Positions 37,918 to 47,779 of a DNA stretch of 64,000 nucleotides are shown one piece after another. Position numbers and translations under genes: made by a program. Origin of the DNA: Chloroflexi bacterium HGW-Chloroflexi-2. Lineage in GTDB: Bacteria > Chloroflexota > Anaerolineae > Anaerolineales > Anaerolineaceae. Below the pieces are notes generated by a model. It worked only from the letters and a program-made list of their open reading frames with translations. It was not told the DNA's origin and searched no databases. Numbering within the stretch: the first letter of the stretch is position 1; every line of letters begins with the position of its first letter. Location: NCBI GenBank assembly GCA_002840735.1, contig PHBY01000002.1, forward strand, positions 1 to 64,000, in the 5' to 3' direction.

Positions 37918-39072
37918 TCATGGTAATAAGGTGGGATCAAATAGCTTCTGATGTTCATCGACTGCAAAACGGTCAGTCATGCCTGCAATGTAGTCACAAA
38001 CTGCTCTCTCAGGAACGCTTTTTCCCATCCGCTCCTGAACATGTTTTGGTAAAACGCTTGGTTCCTGCATGTAGGTTTTAAATAATTCAGATAATATTTG
38101 GTCAGCTTTAAATGCCATTCTTTGAACACGATAATGGCGATATAAATTATTGAAAAGAAAATCTTTTAATACACGATTTCTTCTATGCATTTCTTCGCTG
38201 AATCCAACAATATTGAAGGGCAAACGTTGAACTTCTTCGACTGAGCGAATTGAGTGATTTTTCAGATTTGATTCAGTATGATTCAATACATCATCGATTT
38301 CCATGCCAATTAATTGACGTATCATGGTATGGCGGGTCAAGTCGTCCATTTCTCCACCAGACCAATTTACATCAGCGCACAGAATTTCCCATAACTCAAT
38401 TCCGGATAACATTTGTGGATAAATCATCCTGGATCTTAATCCATCATCCAGGTCATGAGCGGTGTAGGCTAATTCATCTGCTACATTTGCGATTTGGGTC
38501 TCAATGTTCCCACGAAAATCAGGATTAAAATCTTTTGCATCTGAAACATCATATTCTGATTCGTGTTTCACAATTCCTTCCAGCACTTCCCAGGAGAGAT
38601 TCAAACCAGGAAAATCTGGATAGCGATTTTCAAGTTTTGTGACAATTCGAAATGATTGTTTGTTATGGTCAAAACCACCCTGATCAATTAGCAGGCGATT
38701 TAGCGTCGTTTCGCCAGAGTGCCCGAATGGGGGATGACCCAGGTCATGTGCCAGACAAATGGCTTCGATCAAGTCTTCATTAGCCCCTAACGCCCGGGCA
38801 ATCGAACGACCTATCTGGGTTACTTCCAGTGTGTGTGTTAATCTTGTTCGGTAATGGTCTCCCTCGTAATTGATGAAAACCTGAGTTTTATATTCAAGCC
38901 TTCGAAATGCAGAAGTGTGAATGATCCGATCGCGGTCTCTTTGGAATCGTGTTCTATAAGCCGGTTCACTATCTGGATATAGCCGTCCTTTTGAATCTTT
39001 GCTTTTTGATCCATAAGGCGCTAAATATTTTTCTTCATTTCTTTCCAATATATTTAGAGAATTAATAGTCAT
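37918..39072 (-). CDS. dGTPase-like HD-domain triphosphohydrolase
   Basis: 384 residues. The HD metal-site signature is visible as RTRLTHTLEVTQIGRSIA and LAHDLGHPPFGHSGE, with VANVADELAYTAHD-type residues later (IANVADELAYTAHDLDDG). These enzymes remove triphosphate from dNTPs. The sequence is of the 'dGTPase-like' type 2 group rather than E. coli Dgt. GGAG precedes the ATG. It starts three bases after isopentenyl phosphate kinase and is probably last in the UbiA/mevalonate-kinase operon. The link to isoprenoid genes looks positional, not functional. Confidence 0.93.
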   Translation of the reverse strand: MTINSLNILERNEEKYLAPYGSKSKDSKGRLYPDSEPAYRTRFQRDRDRIIHTSAFRRLEYKTQVFINYEGDHYRTRLTHTLEVTQIGRSIARALGANEDLIEAICLAHDLGHPPFGHSGETTLNRLLIDQGGFDHNKQSFRIVTKLENRYPDFPGLNLSWEVLEGIVKHESEYDVSDAKDFNPDFRGNIETQIANVADELAYTAHDLDDGLRSRMIYPQMLSGIELWEILCADVNWSGGEMDDLTRHTMIRQLIGMEIDDVLNHTESNLKNHSIRSVEEVQRLPFNIVGFSEEMHRRNRVLKDFLFNNLYRHYRVQRMAFKADQILSELFKTYMQEPSVLPKHVQERMGKSVPERAVCDYIAGMTDRFAVDEHQKLFDPTLLP

Positions 39073-39075
39073 CAG

Positions 39076-39876
39076 TTACTCCATTTCTATTAATGTTCCC
39101 GTTGATTCACCGAGTACTTCCTTGATTAAACACTCTGATGAAAACCCAGAAAAAATACTAATTTTAGTGCCGGGATATTTTTTGACAAGGTCAATCATTA
39201 ATTTTACCTTTTCAATCATTCCACCCGTTACATCGACACTGGAAGATTTCCCAATTACCTTTTTTATGTCATCAAAATTCCTGGTGGTAATGGATTTGAT
39301 TGGGATTTTTTTTTTTGGAAAATCTGCCCATACATAATCTTCAATACCCGCCAGCAAGATCTTTTGAGGATGGTAATAATCCGATAGAAATAAGAAAATA
39401 TCTTCTGTGGACAGTATTGTACCACCTAACAAATGATCAAAAATTACATCTCCATGAATAACAGGTAAAATGTTTACAGACAAAGCCATTTCCAATGGAA
39501 ACTGAAAATATTCAAAACCTTTGCCGTTCGAGGATGAAATGAAAGATGAAGGGGAAATAGTGACTGCGGGAAGACCCTGCTCATGTAAAGCCTGGGTGAC
39601 AATGACATTCAGATTTCTGGCTGCGTGCCAGACCTGGGAGAATCCATTCCAATCTTCTTCTGTTTTTACACCATTTCGGGTTTGATATTTAGAAGCCACT
39701 GCGTGACCAAAAGACCCCGAACCGTGTCCGAGGATGATTTTTAAGTCGGGTTTGATCTCAGTTACCTTCTTTATTTGTTTTGCTAAGGACTGAATGATCT
39801 CGAGGCGGGGGGTGAAGGGTTTGTCTTTTTCCGTTATCAATGATCCACCCCATTTGATCATCATTAAATCATTCAT
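39076..39876 (-). CDS. Isopentenyl phosphate kinase
   Basis: 266-residue amino-acid-kinase fold protein. The start MIKWGGSLITEKDKPFTP, the GHGSGSFGHAVASKY loop with the histidine used to tell isopentenyl phosphate kinase from other kinases of the fold, and DVTGGMIEKV are seen. It phosphorylates isopentenyl phosphate to isopentenyl diphosphate, the last step of the archaeal-type mevalonate route. It overlaps mevalonate kinase by four bases (ATGA), supporting a joint pathway. A decarboxylase and phosphomevalonate step are not in this window. Alternatives such as fosfomycin-resistance kinase are less likely given the neighbour. Confidence 0.9.
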   Translation of the reverse strand: MNDLMMIKWGGSLITEKDKPFTPRLEIIQSLAKQIKKVTEIKPDLKIILGHGSGSFGHAVASKYQTRNGVKTEEDWNGFSQVWHAARNLNVIVTQALHEQGLPAVTISPSSFISSSNGKGFEYFQFPLEMALSVNILPVIHGDVIFDHLLGGTILSTEDIFLFLSDYYHPQKILLAGIEDYVWADFPKKKIPIKSITTRNFDDIKKVIGKSSSVDVTGGMIEKVKLMIDLVKKYPGTKISIFSGFSSECLIKEVLGESTGTLIEME

Positions 39877-40829
39877 TCGGCGTTTTCTTTCCCTAAAGTC
39901 ATAATAATCGTCTGAGATGCACCATTGCCTAATAATAATTCGGACAGGATATCTGCTTTATCTACATCCGTTAAGATGATTATATTTCCACCCAGACCAC
40001 CGCTGCAAAGTTTTGCGCCTAATCCACCATGCTTCATTGAGATATCGATTAAATTTTCGAGAGATGGATGAGAAACCCCGATTTTTCGTAAGAGTTCCTG
40101 GTTTGCATTCATGAGGTTACCTAAAATCGTTTGCTCTCCATTTTCGAGAGCCATTTTTGCATGAGAGGCAATTTCACCAATTTTTTGAAAATATTCCTCG
40201 AATAAAATTGTGTTGTTCAGCCAGCGTTCTCTCACCCCGGCGACTGCAACTTTTGTATTTCCGCTAACTCCACTATCCGCAATGATGATTGTGAAGTTTC
40301 CTCCCGGGTTGATAAATTCGATATCTTTTCCCTTTTGGAAATAAACTGGTTTTCGATAAGCAACCACTGTATTATCGATGCCAGAAGGGGTGCCATGAAA
40401 TTCGATCTCAACTTTATATGCCAATTCCGATAAAAGGCTTTCAGAAGCCTGGTAGCCAACAAAACTAAATAAAGCATTGATCAAAGAAACCGAAATAGCA
40501 GCACTGGATCCCAAACCCGATGAAATTGGAATTGTTGAACTGAGATGGATTTTGCAGGCAGGGTAGTGAGATATATCCAGGAAATTCTTAACCTGCTCCA
40601 GTGCGATACGGAAGGGATGATGTTTATCCAAGTCAATGTAATTCTTCTCAAATTGAATCTGAGGTGCAATAAATTGAATCTGGTCTGTTTGAGATCCAAT
40701 TAATGGAAAAATTTTTACTTTGGCCTGTCTTTCAGTCACAGGAACAGCAATGGCTGGTTGGCCATACACGACAGCATGTTCACCAAATAGAATCGTTTTT
40801 CCTGGGGCAGTTGATATAGTTGCTGGCAT
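39873..40829 (-). CDS. mvk: Mevalonate kinase
   Basis: 318-residue GHMP-family kinase from the ATG at 40829 (an in-frame TTG at 40835 overlaps the UbiA stop). Family motif 1 is APGKTILFGEHAVVYGQPA, the ATP loop is SSGLGSSAAISVSL, and motif 3 reads AKLCSGGLGGNIIIL, a variant of the usual KLTGAGGGG. It phosphorylates mevalonate at the 5-hydroxyl. It lies between a UbiA-type prenyltransferase and isopentenyl phosphate kinase with overlapping ends, so the three are surely co-transcribed. Confidence 0.92.
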   Translation of the reverse strand: MPATISTAPGKTILFGEHAVVYGQPAIAVPVTERQAKVKIFPLIGSQTDQIQFIAPQIQFEKNYIDLDKHHPFRIALEQVKNFLDISHYPACKIHLSSTIPISSGLGSSAAISVSLINALFSFVGYQASESLLSELAYKVEIEFHGTPSGIDNTVVAYRKPVYFQKGKDIEFINPGGNFTIIIADSGVSGNTKVAVAGVRERWLNNTILFEEYFQKIGEIASHAKMALENGEQTILGNLMNANQELLRKIGVSHPSLENLIDISMKHGGLGAKLCSGGLGGNIIILTDVDKADILSELLLGNGASQTIIMTLGKENAE

Positions 40830-40831
40830 AA

Positions 40832-41701
40832 TCAAAATAAATAGAAAATTATTACAACCGATACTGCAAAGAAAAGAAATGTGACTTGTAATGGCCGATC
40901 AGACAAAACCAACTCGTCCGGTGCACCACCTTCATTTTTTACCTGAATTAAATATAGATATCTAAAAATTCCATATATAGCAAACGGGATTGTCAACATC
41001 ATGACATGATTATCTGGCAGGTTTGGGGCCGAAAAAGTATAAAGACTGTAGGAAATGAGGGTTGTTGCAGAAATGATTGTGATTAATTGATCCAAGAGCG
41101 GTATTGTGTAACCATCAAGCACTTTTCTTTGTTCATTATTGTTTTGCTGGATGGTTGCTAATTCACCTCGTCTTTTACCAAGTCCAAAAAACAATGCCAA
41201 TACCGTTGTAACAACATATAACCAGGGAGAAAATCTTTCCACCTGAATAATCGATACGCCTGCAGCAACCCTTAAAACAAAACCAGTCGCGATAATCAAT
41301 ACATCCAGCAAAGGAATATGTTTAAGTTTTAAGGAATACGCCAAGTTGATCAGGAAGTAAATGAGCAAAATAAGTAAAAACGATCTGGATAAAAAAAATC
41401 CCCCGATGACTGATATCGAAACAAGAATGATAGCAGTAATAATTGCGATCGGAATGGGTAAAGAACCAGAAGCGATTGGTCGGGATTTTTTTTTGGGATG
41501 TTTTCGATCTGCTTCAACATCCATAATATCGTTGATCAAATAGACACTGGATGAAACAAAACAGAACAGAAAAAATCCTATTATGGTTCTGGATAATGGC
41601 TCAATCGAAAATAATTGGCGGTCAAAAACCAATGGAATGAGAACGAAAATATTCTTGATCCATTGATGTAAGCGCATTTCTTTGAGGATCGCTTTAAGCA
41701 T
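40832..41701 (-). CDS. UbiA-family prenyltransferase, decaprenyl-phosphate phosphoribosyltransferase-like
   Basis: 289-residue protein with about eight to nine TM helices. The first Asp-rich motif NDIMDVEADRKHP, followed by KSRPIASG, matches the DPPR-synthase branch (Rv3806c-like). The second motif position reads GLGKRRGELA instead of the second DxxxD, as in that branch. Such enzymes join a polyprenyl phosphate to phosphoribose diphosphate, the precursor of lipid-linked pentoses. A role in quinone or archaeal-type lipid synthesis is the alternative. First gene of the mevalonate kinase operon; its upstream region contains repeat copy 1. Confidence 0.85.
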   Translation of the reverse strand: MLKAILKEMRLHQWIKNIFVLIPLVFDRQLFSIEPLSRTIIGFFLFCFVSSSVYLINDIMDVEADRKHPKKKSRPIASGSLPIPIAIITAIILVSISVIGGFFLSRSFLLILLIYFLINLAYSLKLKHIPLLDVLIIATGFVLRVAAGVSIIQVERFSPWLYVVTTVLALFFGLGKRRGELATIQQNNNEQRKVLDGYTIPLLDQLITIISATTLISYSLYTFSAPNLPDNHVMMLTIPFAIYGIFRYLYLIQVKNEGGAPDELVLSDRPLQVTFLFFAVSVVIIFYLF

Positions 41702-41726
41702 GTATCAATATTATCATATCTGTAAA

Positions 41727-41754
41727 AATATAACGAATTTTTGTGTCCTTTCAA
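41727..41754 (-). promoter_or_regulatory. Candidate promoter of the UbiA/mevalonate kinase operon
   Basis: On the minus strand TTGAAA (41749-41754) and TATATT (41727-41732) are spaced 16 bases, 26 bases before the ATG. The -35 lies inside the end of repeat copy 1, so the repeat may supply part of this promoter. Confidence 0.5.
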
Positions 41755-41830
41755 AATTAACGGTCAGGGTGTTTTTGGCGTGCGGACGCACGCTAAAAAC
41801 ACCCGCTTGCCTCTATTTATTGAGATGATA
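41741..41830 (-). repeat. Palindromic repeat element, copy 1
   Basis: About 90 bases that recur in inverted orientation at 48635-48725, identical over most of the length, including TTGTGTCCTTTCAAAA at one end and ATTTATTGAGATGATA at the other. The centre is a hairpin of 18 pairs, arms GGGTGTTTTTGGCGTGCG and CGCACGCTAAAAACACCC, with one G-T mismatch around a 2-base turn. No terminal inverted repeats and no gene inside. It lies in the divergent gap between the UbiA gene and tlyA. Confidence 0.85.
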
Positions 41831-41888
41831 CGAATTTTTTTGATCATTTATACCCGATACTTGATTAACGTAGGGTAAAATCTTAGGA

Positions 41889-42680
41889 ATGGTAAAAATT
41901 CGTGTGGATATTTATTTATATGAACATAAAATGGTGGAATCACGCAGTTTGGCCCAACGATTGGTCATGGCTGGCGAGATCCTAGTTAATGGTGAAAAGG
42001 TATTGAAGCCTTCGCAACAAATCGATGACAAGTCAAAAGTAGAAATCATAAAAGGTCCAAAATTTGTATCAAGAGGTGGAGAAAAATTAGAAGGTGGACT
42101 TATAAGTTTTGGGTTGGTGAACTTAGCGGATAAAATTTGTGTTGATGTTGGTTCCTCAACCGGGGGTTTTACAGATTGTCTGTTACAGAATGGGGCAAAA
42201 AAAGTCTATGCGATTGATGTTGGTTTTGGGATTTTACATTGGAAGTTACGAAATGATCCCCGCATTGTTGTCATGGAACGCACCAATGCCAGAAATGTCA
42301 TTTCGCTACCAGAGGCTATTGATTTAGTCACAGTAGATGCGTCTTTTATTTCTCTAAAAGTATTATTACCTGTCATCAAAAATTGGCTGCATGCAGAAAG
42401 CCAAATTGTCATGCTCATCAAACCACAATTTGAAGCAGGTAGAAAAGATGCAGCCAAAGGGGCTGGCGTAATCAGGGATGCAGACATTCACCGAAAAATC
42501 CTTGTTGAAACGCTTGAATTTGCAATCATGAATGGATATAAGTTTGAAGGACTGATTATTTCTCCCCTAAAAGGTCCAAAAGGAAATATTGAGTTTTTAG
42601 CTCATTTATCGCTTGGTGAGGAAGATACCAGAGAGAAAATTGAAGAAGCCATTAATTCAATCATTTCTGACACACAATAG
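41889..42680 (+). CDS. tlyA: TlyA-family rRNA 2'-O-methyltransferase
   Basis: 263 residues. An N-terminal S4 RNA-binding domain (about 3-62, [20 protein letters not shown]) precedes an FtsJ-like SAM methyltransferase domain with [13 protein letters not shown], the SAM loop [15 protein letters not shown] and LIKPQFEAG. TlyA methylates 2'-hydroxyls of cytidines in 16S and 23S rRNA, which in mycobacteria confers capreomycin sensitivity. The old 'hemolysin' label is misleading. It is 47 bases ahead of lepA. Confidence 0.94.
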   Translation: MVKIRVDIYLYEHKMVESRSLAQRLVMAGEILVNGEKVLKPSQQIDDKSKVEIIKGPKFVSRGGEKLEGGLISFGLVNLADKICVDVGSSTGGFTDCLLQNGAKKVYAIDVGFGILHWKLRNDPRIVVMERTNARNVISLPEAIDLVTVDASFISLKVLLPVIKNWLHAESQIVMLIKPQFEAGRKDAAKGAGVIRDADIHRKILVETLEFAIMNGYKFEGLIISPLKGPKGNIEFLAHLSLGEEDTREKIEEAINSIISDTQ

Positions 42681-42727
42681 ACCAAATTTTCAAGAATAAT
42701 TCAATTTGCGGTATACTTCTTACGCCT

Positions 42728-44530
42728 ATGGAAAATGAATTTATTCGAAATTTTTGTATTATTGCTCATGTTGATCATGGTAAATCCACACTTGCAGATC
42801 GCTTGCTCCAATTAACCAATACCATCTCAGATCGGGATATGAAAGAACAGGTTTTGGATAGTATGGACTTGGAGCGTGAAAAAGGTGTCACCATCAAATC
42901 CTCTGCTGTGCGGATGAAATATCAAGCCAATGATCAGAAAATTTATGAATTGAATTTAATCGACACACCTGGGCATGTGGATTTCAACTATGAAGTAAGT
43001 CGAGCGTTATTAGCTTGCGAAGGTGCATTATTGGTTGTGGATGCTTCTCAAGGAATTGAAGCGCAGACTTTGGCCAATTTATATCTGGCAATTGAATCAG
43101 ATTTGACGATTGTTCCGGTAGTCAATAAAATTGATTTGCCATCTGCCAGACCGGATGAGATCGTCCAGGAAATTTCTAATTTATTAGGTACTGATCCGGA
43201 TGATGTTATCAAGATTTCTGCAAAATCCGGGATAAATGTTGAATCAGTATTGGAAAGCATTGTAAAAAATGTTCCCGCACCCGTTGGAGATGCAGAAGCT
43301 CCGATGAAGGCCCTGATTTTTGATTCGCATTATGATTCCTATAAAGGTGTCGTTGCTTACATTCGAATCATGGAAGGTAAAATGACCAATACCGATGTCA
43401 TTCGGATCATGTCAAATGGACTTGACTTAAGACCGGTTGAAATTGGTGTATTTGCCCCTGATATGCGGACTGTCACAGAATTATCCGATGGTGAGGTTGG
43501 TTACATCGCTACGGGCTTAAAAACCGTATCCGAATGCCGGGTAGGGGATACGATCACTCTAGCTAAAAATCCAGCAACAACACCTTTACCCGGGTACCGG
43601 CACCCAAAACCGATGGTATTTGCTGGTATTTATCCCGTAGACGGTGAAGATTACCCGGATTTGCGAGATTCCATTGAAAAACTACAGCTCAATGATGCTG
43701 CACTCGAATTTGTACCTGAAACTTCTCAGGCATTAAATTTTGGATTCCGCTGTGGTTTTCTCGGGCTTTTCCATATGGAGATCATCCAGGAGCGATTGGA
43801 AAGAGAATATGATCTTGATATCGTTGTGACTGCACCGTCTGTTGAGTATCAGGTTGTTATGAAAGATGGAGAAAAAATCTTTATCGATTCCCCGGCTATG
43901 CTTCCAGATGAAGGTGAAATATCCGAAATATTAGAACCCTGGATGAATTTACAAATCATCACCCCAACAGATTATTACGGAACTGTGATGGAAATCGTAA
44001 GAAAGCGTAGGGGAATTTATAAAGATCAGGAATATCCAGCAGCAAACAGAGTTCAATTATCATTTGAAATTCCATTATCAGAACTGATTATCAATTTCTT
44101 TGACGATCTAAAATCCAAAACCAGAGGATATGCATCGATGGATTATTCTATTGCTGAATATCGACCTGAGAACCTGGTTAAACTTGAAGTTCTGGTTGGT
44201 GGTGAGCCTGTTGATGCCTTGGCAGCCATTGTCCATAAGGAAGATGCTTACCATAAAGGGCAGGCTCTGGTAACAAAATTAAAAGAATTAATTCCCAGAC
44301 AATTATTTGATGTTGCCATTCAGGCATCCGCTGCCGGAAGAATTATTTCCCGAGCGAATGTAAAAGCATTGAGGAAAGACGTTTTAGCAAAATGTTACGG
44401 TGGAGACATTACCCGTAAGAAGAAATTGTTGGAGAAACAAAAACGCGGTAAACGGCGTATGAAGATGGTGGGAAATGTAGAAATACCTCAAGAGGCATTC
44501 ATGGCTGTATTGCGTTTGGAGGGTGATTGA
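42728..44530 (+). CDS. lepA: Elongation factor 4 (LepA)
   Basis: 600-residue translational GTPase. The G domain shows [15 protein letters not shown], the switch-I region [22 protein letters not shown], and NKIDLPSA. Domains II, III and V follow, and the LepA-specific C-terminal domain ends [27 protein letters not shown] across positions about 560-590. It acts on translating or assembling ribosomes. No clear Shine-Dalgarno sequence is present and a possible TATACT lies only 10 bases before the ATG, so the mRNA may be nearly leaderless. The stop overlaps the next start by a TTGA. Confidence 0.97.
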   Translation: MENEFIRNFCIIAHVDHGKSTLADRLLQLTNTISDRDMKEQVLDSMDLEREKGVTIKSSAVRMKYQANDQKIYELNLIDTPGHVDFNYEVSRALLACEGALLVVDASQGIEAQTLANLYLAIESDLTIVPVVNKIDLPSARPDEIVQEISNLLGTDPDDVIKISAKSGINVESVLESIVKNVPAPVGDAEAPMKALIFDSHYDSYKGVVAYIRIMEGKMTNTDVIRIMSNGLDLRPVEIGVFAPDMRTVTELSDGEVGYIATGLKTVSECRVGDTITLAKNPATTPLPGYRHPKPMVFAGIYPVDGEDYPDLRDSIEKLQLNDAALEFVPETSQALNFGFRCGFLGLFHMEIIQERLEREYDLDIVVTAPSVEYQVVMKDGEKIFIDSPAMLPDEGEISEILEPWMNLQIITPTDYYGTVMEIVRKRRGIYKDQEYPAANRVQLSFEIPLSELIINFFDDLKSKTRGYASMDYSIAEYRPENLVKLEVLVGGEPVDALAAIVHKEDAYHKGQALVTKLKELIPRQLFDVAIQASAAGRIISRANVKALRKDVLAKCYGGDITRKKKLLEKQKRGKRRMKMVGNVEIPQEAFMAVLRLEGD

Positions 44531-45579
44531 AATTAGAAAGCCAAAAATCTTCATTTAACATCCATAGTATTTGGCGTTGGGTGCCAGGCTTTTTATTGAG
44601 TTTCATCGCCATTTTTGCGTTGGTCAACCTTGTCCCGGTTGATCAGGCAATTGATCTTTTAAAGAACACTCCATTTTCATATTATTTATTGGCTGCACTA
44701 TTTACATTATTTTTTTTGCTTGTCAGAACACTTGGCTGGCGAGCACTTCTTGCTTTCCGTCCAACGTACAAGAATACTTTTATGAAATTATGTTTGGGAT
44801 ATTTCATCAACAACATCTTTCCATTCCGGTTAGGTGAAATAAGCCGGGCAGTATTCATGGGGGCATCCTTAAAAGTAAATCCTGGCAATATTCTATCCTC
44901 GATATTTATTGAACGCGTACTTGACCTGATCATTCTGGCTTTCTTCTTACTGATCATGTTGCCCTATGTCGTTGGTATGGCATGGATCAAAACCACTGCC
45001 TGGTTTATTTTAGGAATAATGGCCATTGGATTGATCGTTTTGTTTTTGGTCATCCGAAACTCGAAACCATTTGAAAATTTTTTAAACAGATTGGGGAAGA
45101 AATCAAATTTACTTGCTAAAGCGATCATTCCTTTTTTTCTCTCATTGCTAGAAGGTTTCAAAACACTCAGAAATCCAAAACAATTCGCAGTCGGATTTTT
45201 TGGGATCTTGGCTTCGTGGTTGGTGAGTTTTGTGCAGTTTTCTTTATTTTTATTTATTCTTACAGGTACGTCTGAATGGTGGTGGGGGGCATTCGCTAAC
45301 ACAACCTTAGCCTTGGGGATCGCCTTACCGTCTGCTCCTGCCGGGTTGGGCATTTATGAATCCTCGATTGTGGCAGGATTAAAATTATTCAATATTGATG
45401 AATCAATTGCGCTTGCATTTGCATTAATAATGCATGTATCCCAATTTGTTCTGGTAGGCATTCTTGGAATATATGCATTAAACCGGGATGGATATTCACT
45501 GAAAAGTCTATTTTCACAACTTGTCCAATTTAAAGATCAATTAAAAGATGAACAAAGAAGTGGAGAAATGCATGACTAG
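44527..45579 (+). CDS. Flippase-like membrane protein (lysylphosphatidylglycerol synthase TM / UPF0104 type)
   Basis: 350 residues, starting at a TTG (GGAGG five bases upstream) that overlaps the lepA stop. About eight TM helices are predicted; the family marks are [32 protein letters not shown] and [13 protein letters not shown]. Members include the membrane domain of MprF and many uncharacterised proteins next to glycosyltransferases, suggested to move lipid-linked substrates. It is first of a glycan gene run (epimerase, GT4, methyltransferase), overlapping the epimerase by eight bases. Confidence 0.87.
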   Translation: MKLESQKSSFNIHSIWRWVPGFLLSFIAIFALVNLVPVDQAIDLLKNTPFSYYLLAALFTLFFLLVRTLGWRALLAFRPTYKNTFMKLCLGYFINNIFPFRLGEISRAVFMGASLKVNPGNILSSIFIERVLDLIILAFFLLIMLPYVVGMAWIKTTAWFILGIMAIGLIVLFLVIRNSKPFENFLNRLGKKSNLLAKAIIPFFLSLLEGFKTLRNPKQFAVGFFGILASWLVSFVQFSLFLFILTGTSEWWWGAFANTTLALGIALPSAPAGLGIYESSIVAGLKLFNIDESIALAFALIMHVSQFVLVGILGIYALNRDGYSLKSLFSQLVQFKDQLKDEQRSGEMHD

Positions 45580-46600
45580 AAAATATTTAATTACGGGCGG
45601 TGCTGGTTTCATTGGTTCTAATTATGTTGCCCGATTAATCAAACGAGGCGAGCAAGTTACTATTTATGATAATCTTTCGCGTCCTGGTTCCAAGTTAAAT
45701 TTGCATTGGTTGCAATCCATTAAAACTGACTCTTTCAGCTTGATTGAAGCTGATATTAGAGATCAGGAATCAATTTACGATGCAGTTAGTGATGTCGATG
45801 TAATTGTCCATCTCGCGGGACAAGTCGCAGTGACCACTTCAGTTATTAATCCGCGTGAAGATTTCGAGATCAATGCATATGGCACCTTTAATGTCCTGGA
45901 TGCCGCAAGAAAATCCAATAAGAATCCAATCGTTCTTTATGCTTCAACCAATAAAGTTTATGGTGGTATGGAAGATATTAAAGTTATTGAGCACGAAACC
46001 AATTATCGTTATCTGGATTTTCCGCAAGGGATTTCAGAAAAGTTTCCACTGGATTTTCATTCTCCTTATGGTTGCTCAAAAGGTACAGGCGATCAATACG
46101 TGCGTGATTATCATCGCATCTATGGATTACCGACAGTCGTATTACGACAAAGTTGTATTTATGGTCCCCGTCAATTTGGGGTTGAAGATCAGGGTTGGTT
46201 AGCATGGTTTATTATCGCCGTTCTAACCGGTAAACAAATTTCAATTTTTGGTAACGGAAAACAGGTAAGAGACGTTTTATTCGTCGAGGATTTATTGGAT
46301 GTATATGACGCCTGTATCGAGAATATTCATCTCGCAGCTGGTGAGGTTTACAACATTGGTGGTGGTGCTGGGCAGATGATCTCGGTGTGGAAGGATTTTT
46401 CGCCAATTTTAGAGGAAATGCTGGGTAAAAAGATACCAGTTGTGTGGGGGGATTGGCGTCCGGGGGATCAAAAAATCTATGTTTCTGATATCCAGAAAGC
46501 TGTTGAGGAATTGAATTGGCAACCTAAAGTTACTGTACGAAATGGTTTACAACAATTATTTAATTGGGCTCAGGAAAATGTAAACTTGTTCACTACATAG
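45572..46600 (+). CDS. NAD-dependent sugar epimerase, CDP-paratose 2-epimerase-like
   Basis: 342-residue short-chain dehydrogenase/reductase from the ATG at 45572 (GGAG eight bases upstream; a start at 45548 is possible). It has the Rossmann GGAGFIG loop, the YASTNKVYGG segment and the catalytic YGCSK. The stretches KFPLDFHSPYGCSKG and RQSCIYGPRQFGVEDQGW are close to CDP-paratose/CDP-tyvelose 2-epimerase (RfbE). The partner paratose synthase and CDP-glucose genes are not in the window, so the substrate is open: another NDP-hexose is possible. Confidence 0.85.
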   Translation: MTRKYLITGGAGFIGSNYVARLIKRGEQVTIYDNLSRPGSKLNLHWLQSIKTDSFSLIEADIRDQESIYDAVSDVDVIVHLAGQVAVTTSVINPREDFEINAYGTFNVLDAARKSNKNPIVLYASTNKVYGGMEDIKVIEHETNYRYLDFPQGISEKFPLDFHSPYGCSKGTGDQYVRDYHRIYGLPTVVLRQSCIYGPRQFGVEDQGWLAWFIIAVLTGKQISIFGNGKQVRDVLFVEDLLDVYDACIENIHLAAGEVYNIGGGAGQMISVWKDFSPILEEMLGKKIPVVWGDWRPGDQKIYVSDIQKAVEELNWQPKVTVRNGLQQLFNWAQENVNLFTT

Positions 46601-46609
46601 GTTAGTGCA

Positions 46610-47779
46610 ATGAAGATATTAATCGTATTGACTTATTACCGTCCACATACAAGTGGACTCACAATTTACGCAGAAAGATTGGCGAAAGCGCTGGTCAATC
46701 GTGGGCATACCGTGACGGTACTGACTTCTCAGTTCGATAAATCATTACCCAGGAATGAAATTCTTGATGGCCTAAAAATCGTTCGTGTCCCCGTATTGTT
46801 TAGATTAAGTAAAGGCGTGATCATGCCTGCTTTTGGATATCTGGCGACAAAATTAGTGCTGGAACATGATGTCATTCAATTACATTTACCACAATTCGAC
46901 GCTGCTGGCGTAGCCCTAAGGGGAAGGTTGTTTAATAAGCCAACCGTTATCACTTACCATTGTGATTTAATTATGCCTTCTGGAGTGATGGCTTGGTTTG
47001 CAAATAAAGCTGTTCTGATGATGAATGAATTGGCAGCACTATTTGCACATAAGATTGTGACCTATACCAGGGATTATGCAGAAAATTCCACCTACCTCAG
47101 ACGGTACTTAAGAAAATTAAGTGTAGCCCTCCCACCGGTTGTATTACCGGAAATTTCGAAAGAGAAGATAGGAGAATTTCGCGCAGAGCATAATCCTGAG
47201 AATCATCAGCCTGTTATTGGTATGGCAGCAAGATTTGCTACAGAAAAAGGTGTCGAAGTATTGTTAAAAGCGATGCCGAAGGTGCTTAATGAGTTTCCTG
47301 ATACACAGGTACAATTTGCTGGTCCATATAAAAATATTATCGGTGAGGAAAATTATTTCCAGAGATTGTCTGCCAGGATTGAAGCATACGAAAAGTCGGG
47401 GAATTGGAAATTTGTTGGGGTTTTAAATCCGGATGAAATGTCAGCTTTTTACCCCAATCTGGATGTTTTGGTTTTACCCAGTTTGAATTCTACCGAAGCA
47501 TTTGGTTTAGTACAGATTGAGGCGATGATCAATGGAATACCCTGTGTTGCTTCTAATTTACCTGGAGTAAGGCAACCAGTGATAATGCACGAAATGGGAG
47601 AAATCATTCCGATTGGAGATTCTGATGCGTTAGCAGATGCTTTGATCAGAGTTCTTCGTAATCCTGATCAATATAAAAATGATTTTAATACCATCAAAAT
47701 GAATTATATACCTGATATTGTGGCAAAGGAATACGAAAATTTGTTTGCTTCCATAACCAAGGAAAATTCTCATACATGA
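46610..47779 (+). CDS. Glycosyltransferase family 4
   Basis: 389-residue GT-B fold transferase. The N-terminal domain begins MKILIVLTYYRPHTSGLTIYAERLA and the C-terminal domain carries IGMAARFATEKGVEVLLKA and the EX7E motif STEAFGLVQIEAM. Cytoplasmic, retaining sugar transfer to a lipid or sugar acceptor is expected; donor unknown, although GDP-mannose from ManC is a reasonable guess. It starts nine bases after the epimerase and overlaps the methyltransferase by ATGA. Confidence 0.92.
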   Translation: MKILIVLTYYRPHTSGLTIYAERLAKALVNRGHTVTVLTSQFDKSLPRNEILDGLKIVRVPVLFRLSKGVIMPAFGYLATKLVLEHDVIQLHLPQFDAAGVALRGRLFNKPTVITYHCDLIMPSGVMAWFANKAVLMMNELAALFAHKIVTYTRDYAENSTYLRRYLRKLSVALPPVVLPEISKEKIGEFRAEHNPENHQPVIGMAARFATEKGVEVLLKAMPKVLNEFPDTQVQFAGPYKNIIGEENYFQRLSARIEAYEKSGNWKFVGVLNPDEMSAFYPNLDVLVLPSLNSTEAFGLVQIEAMINGIPCVASNLPGVRQPVIMHEMGEIIPIGDSDALADALIRVLRNPDQYKNDFNTIKMNYIPDIVAKEYENLFASITKENSHT

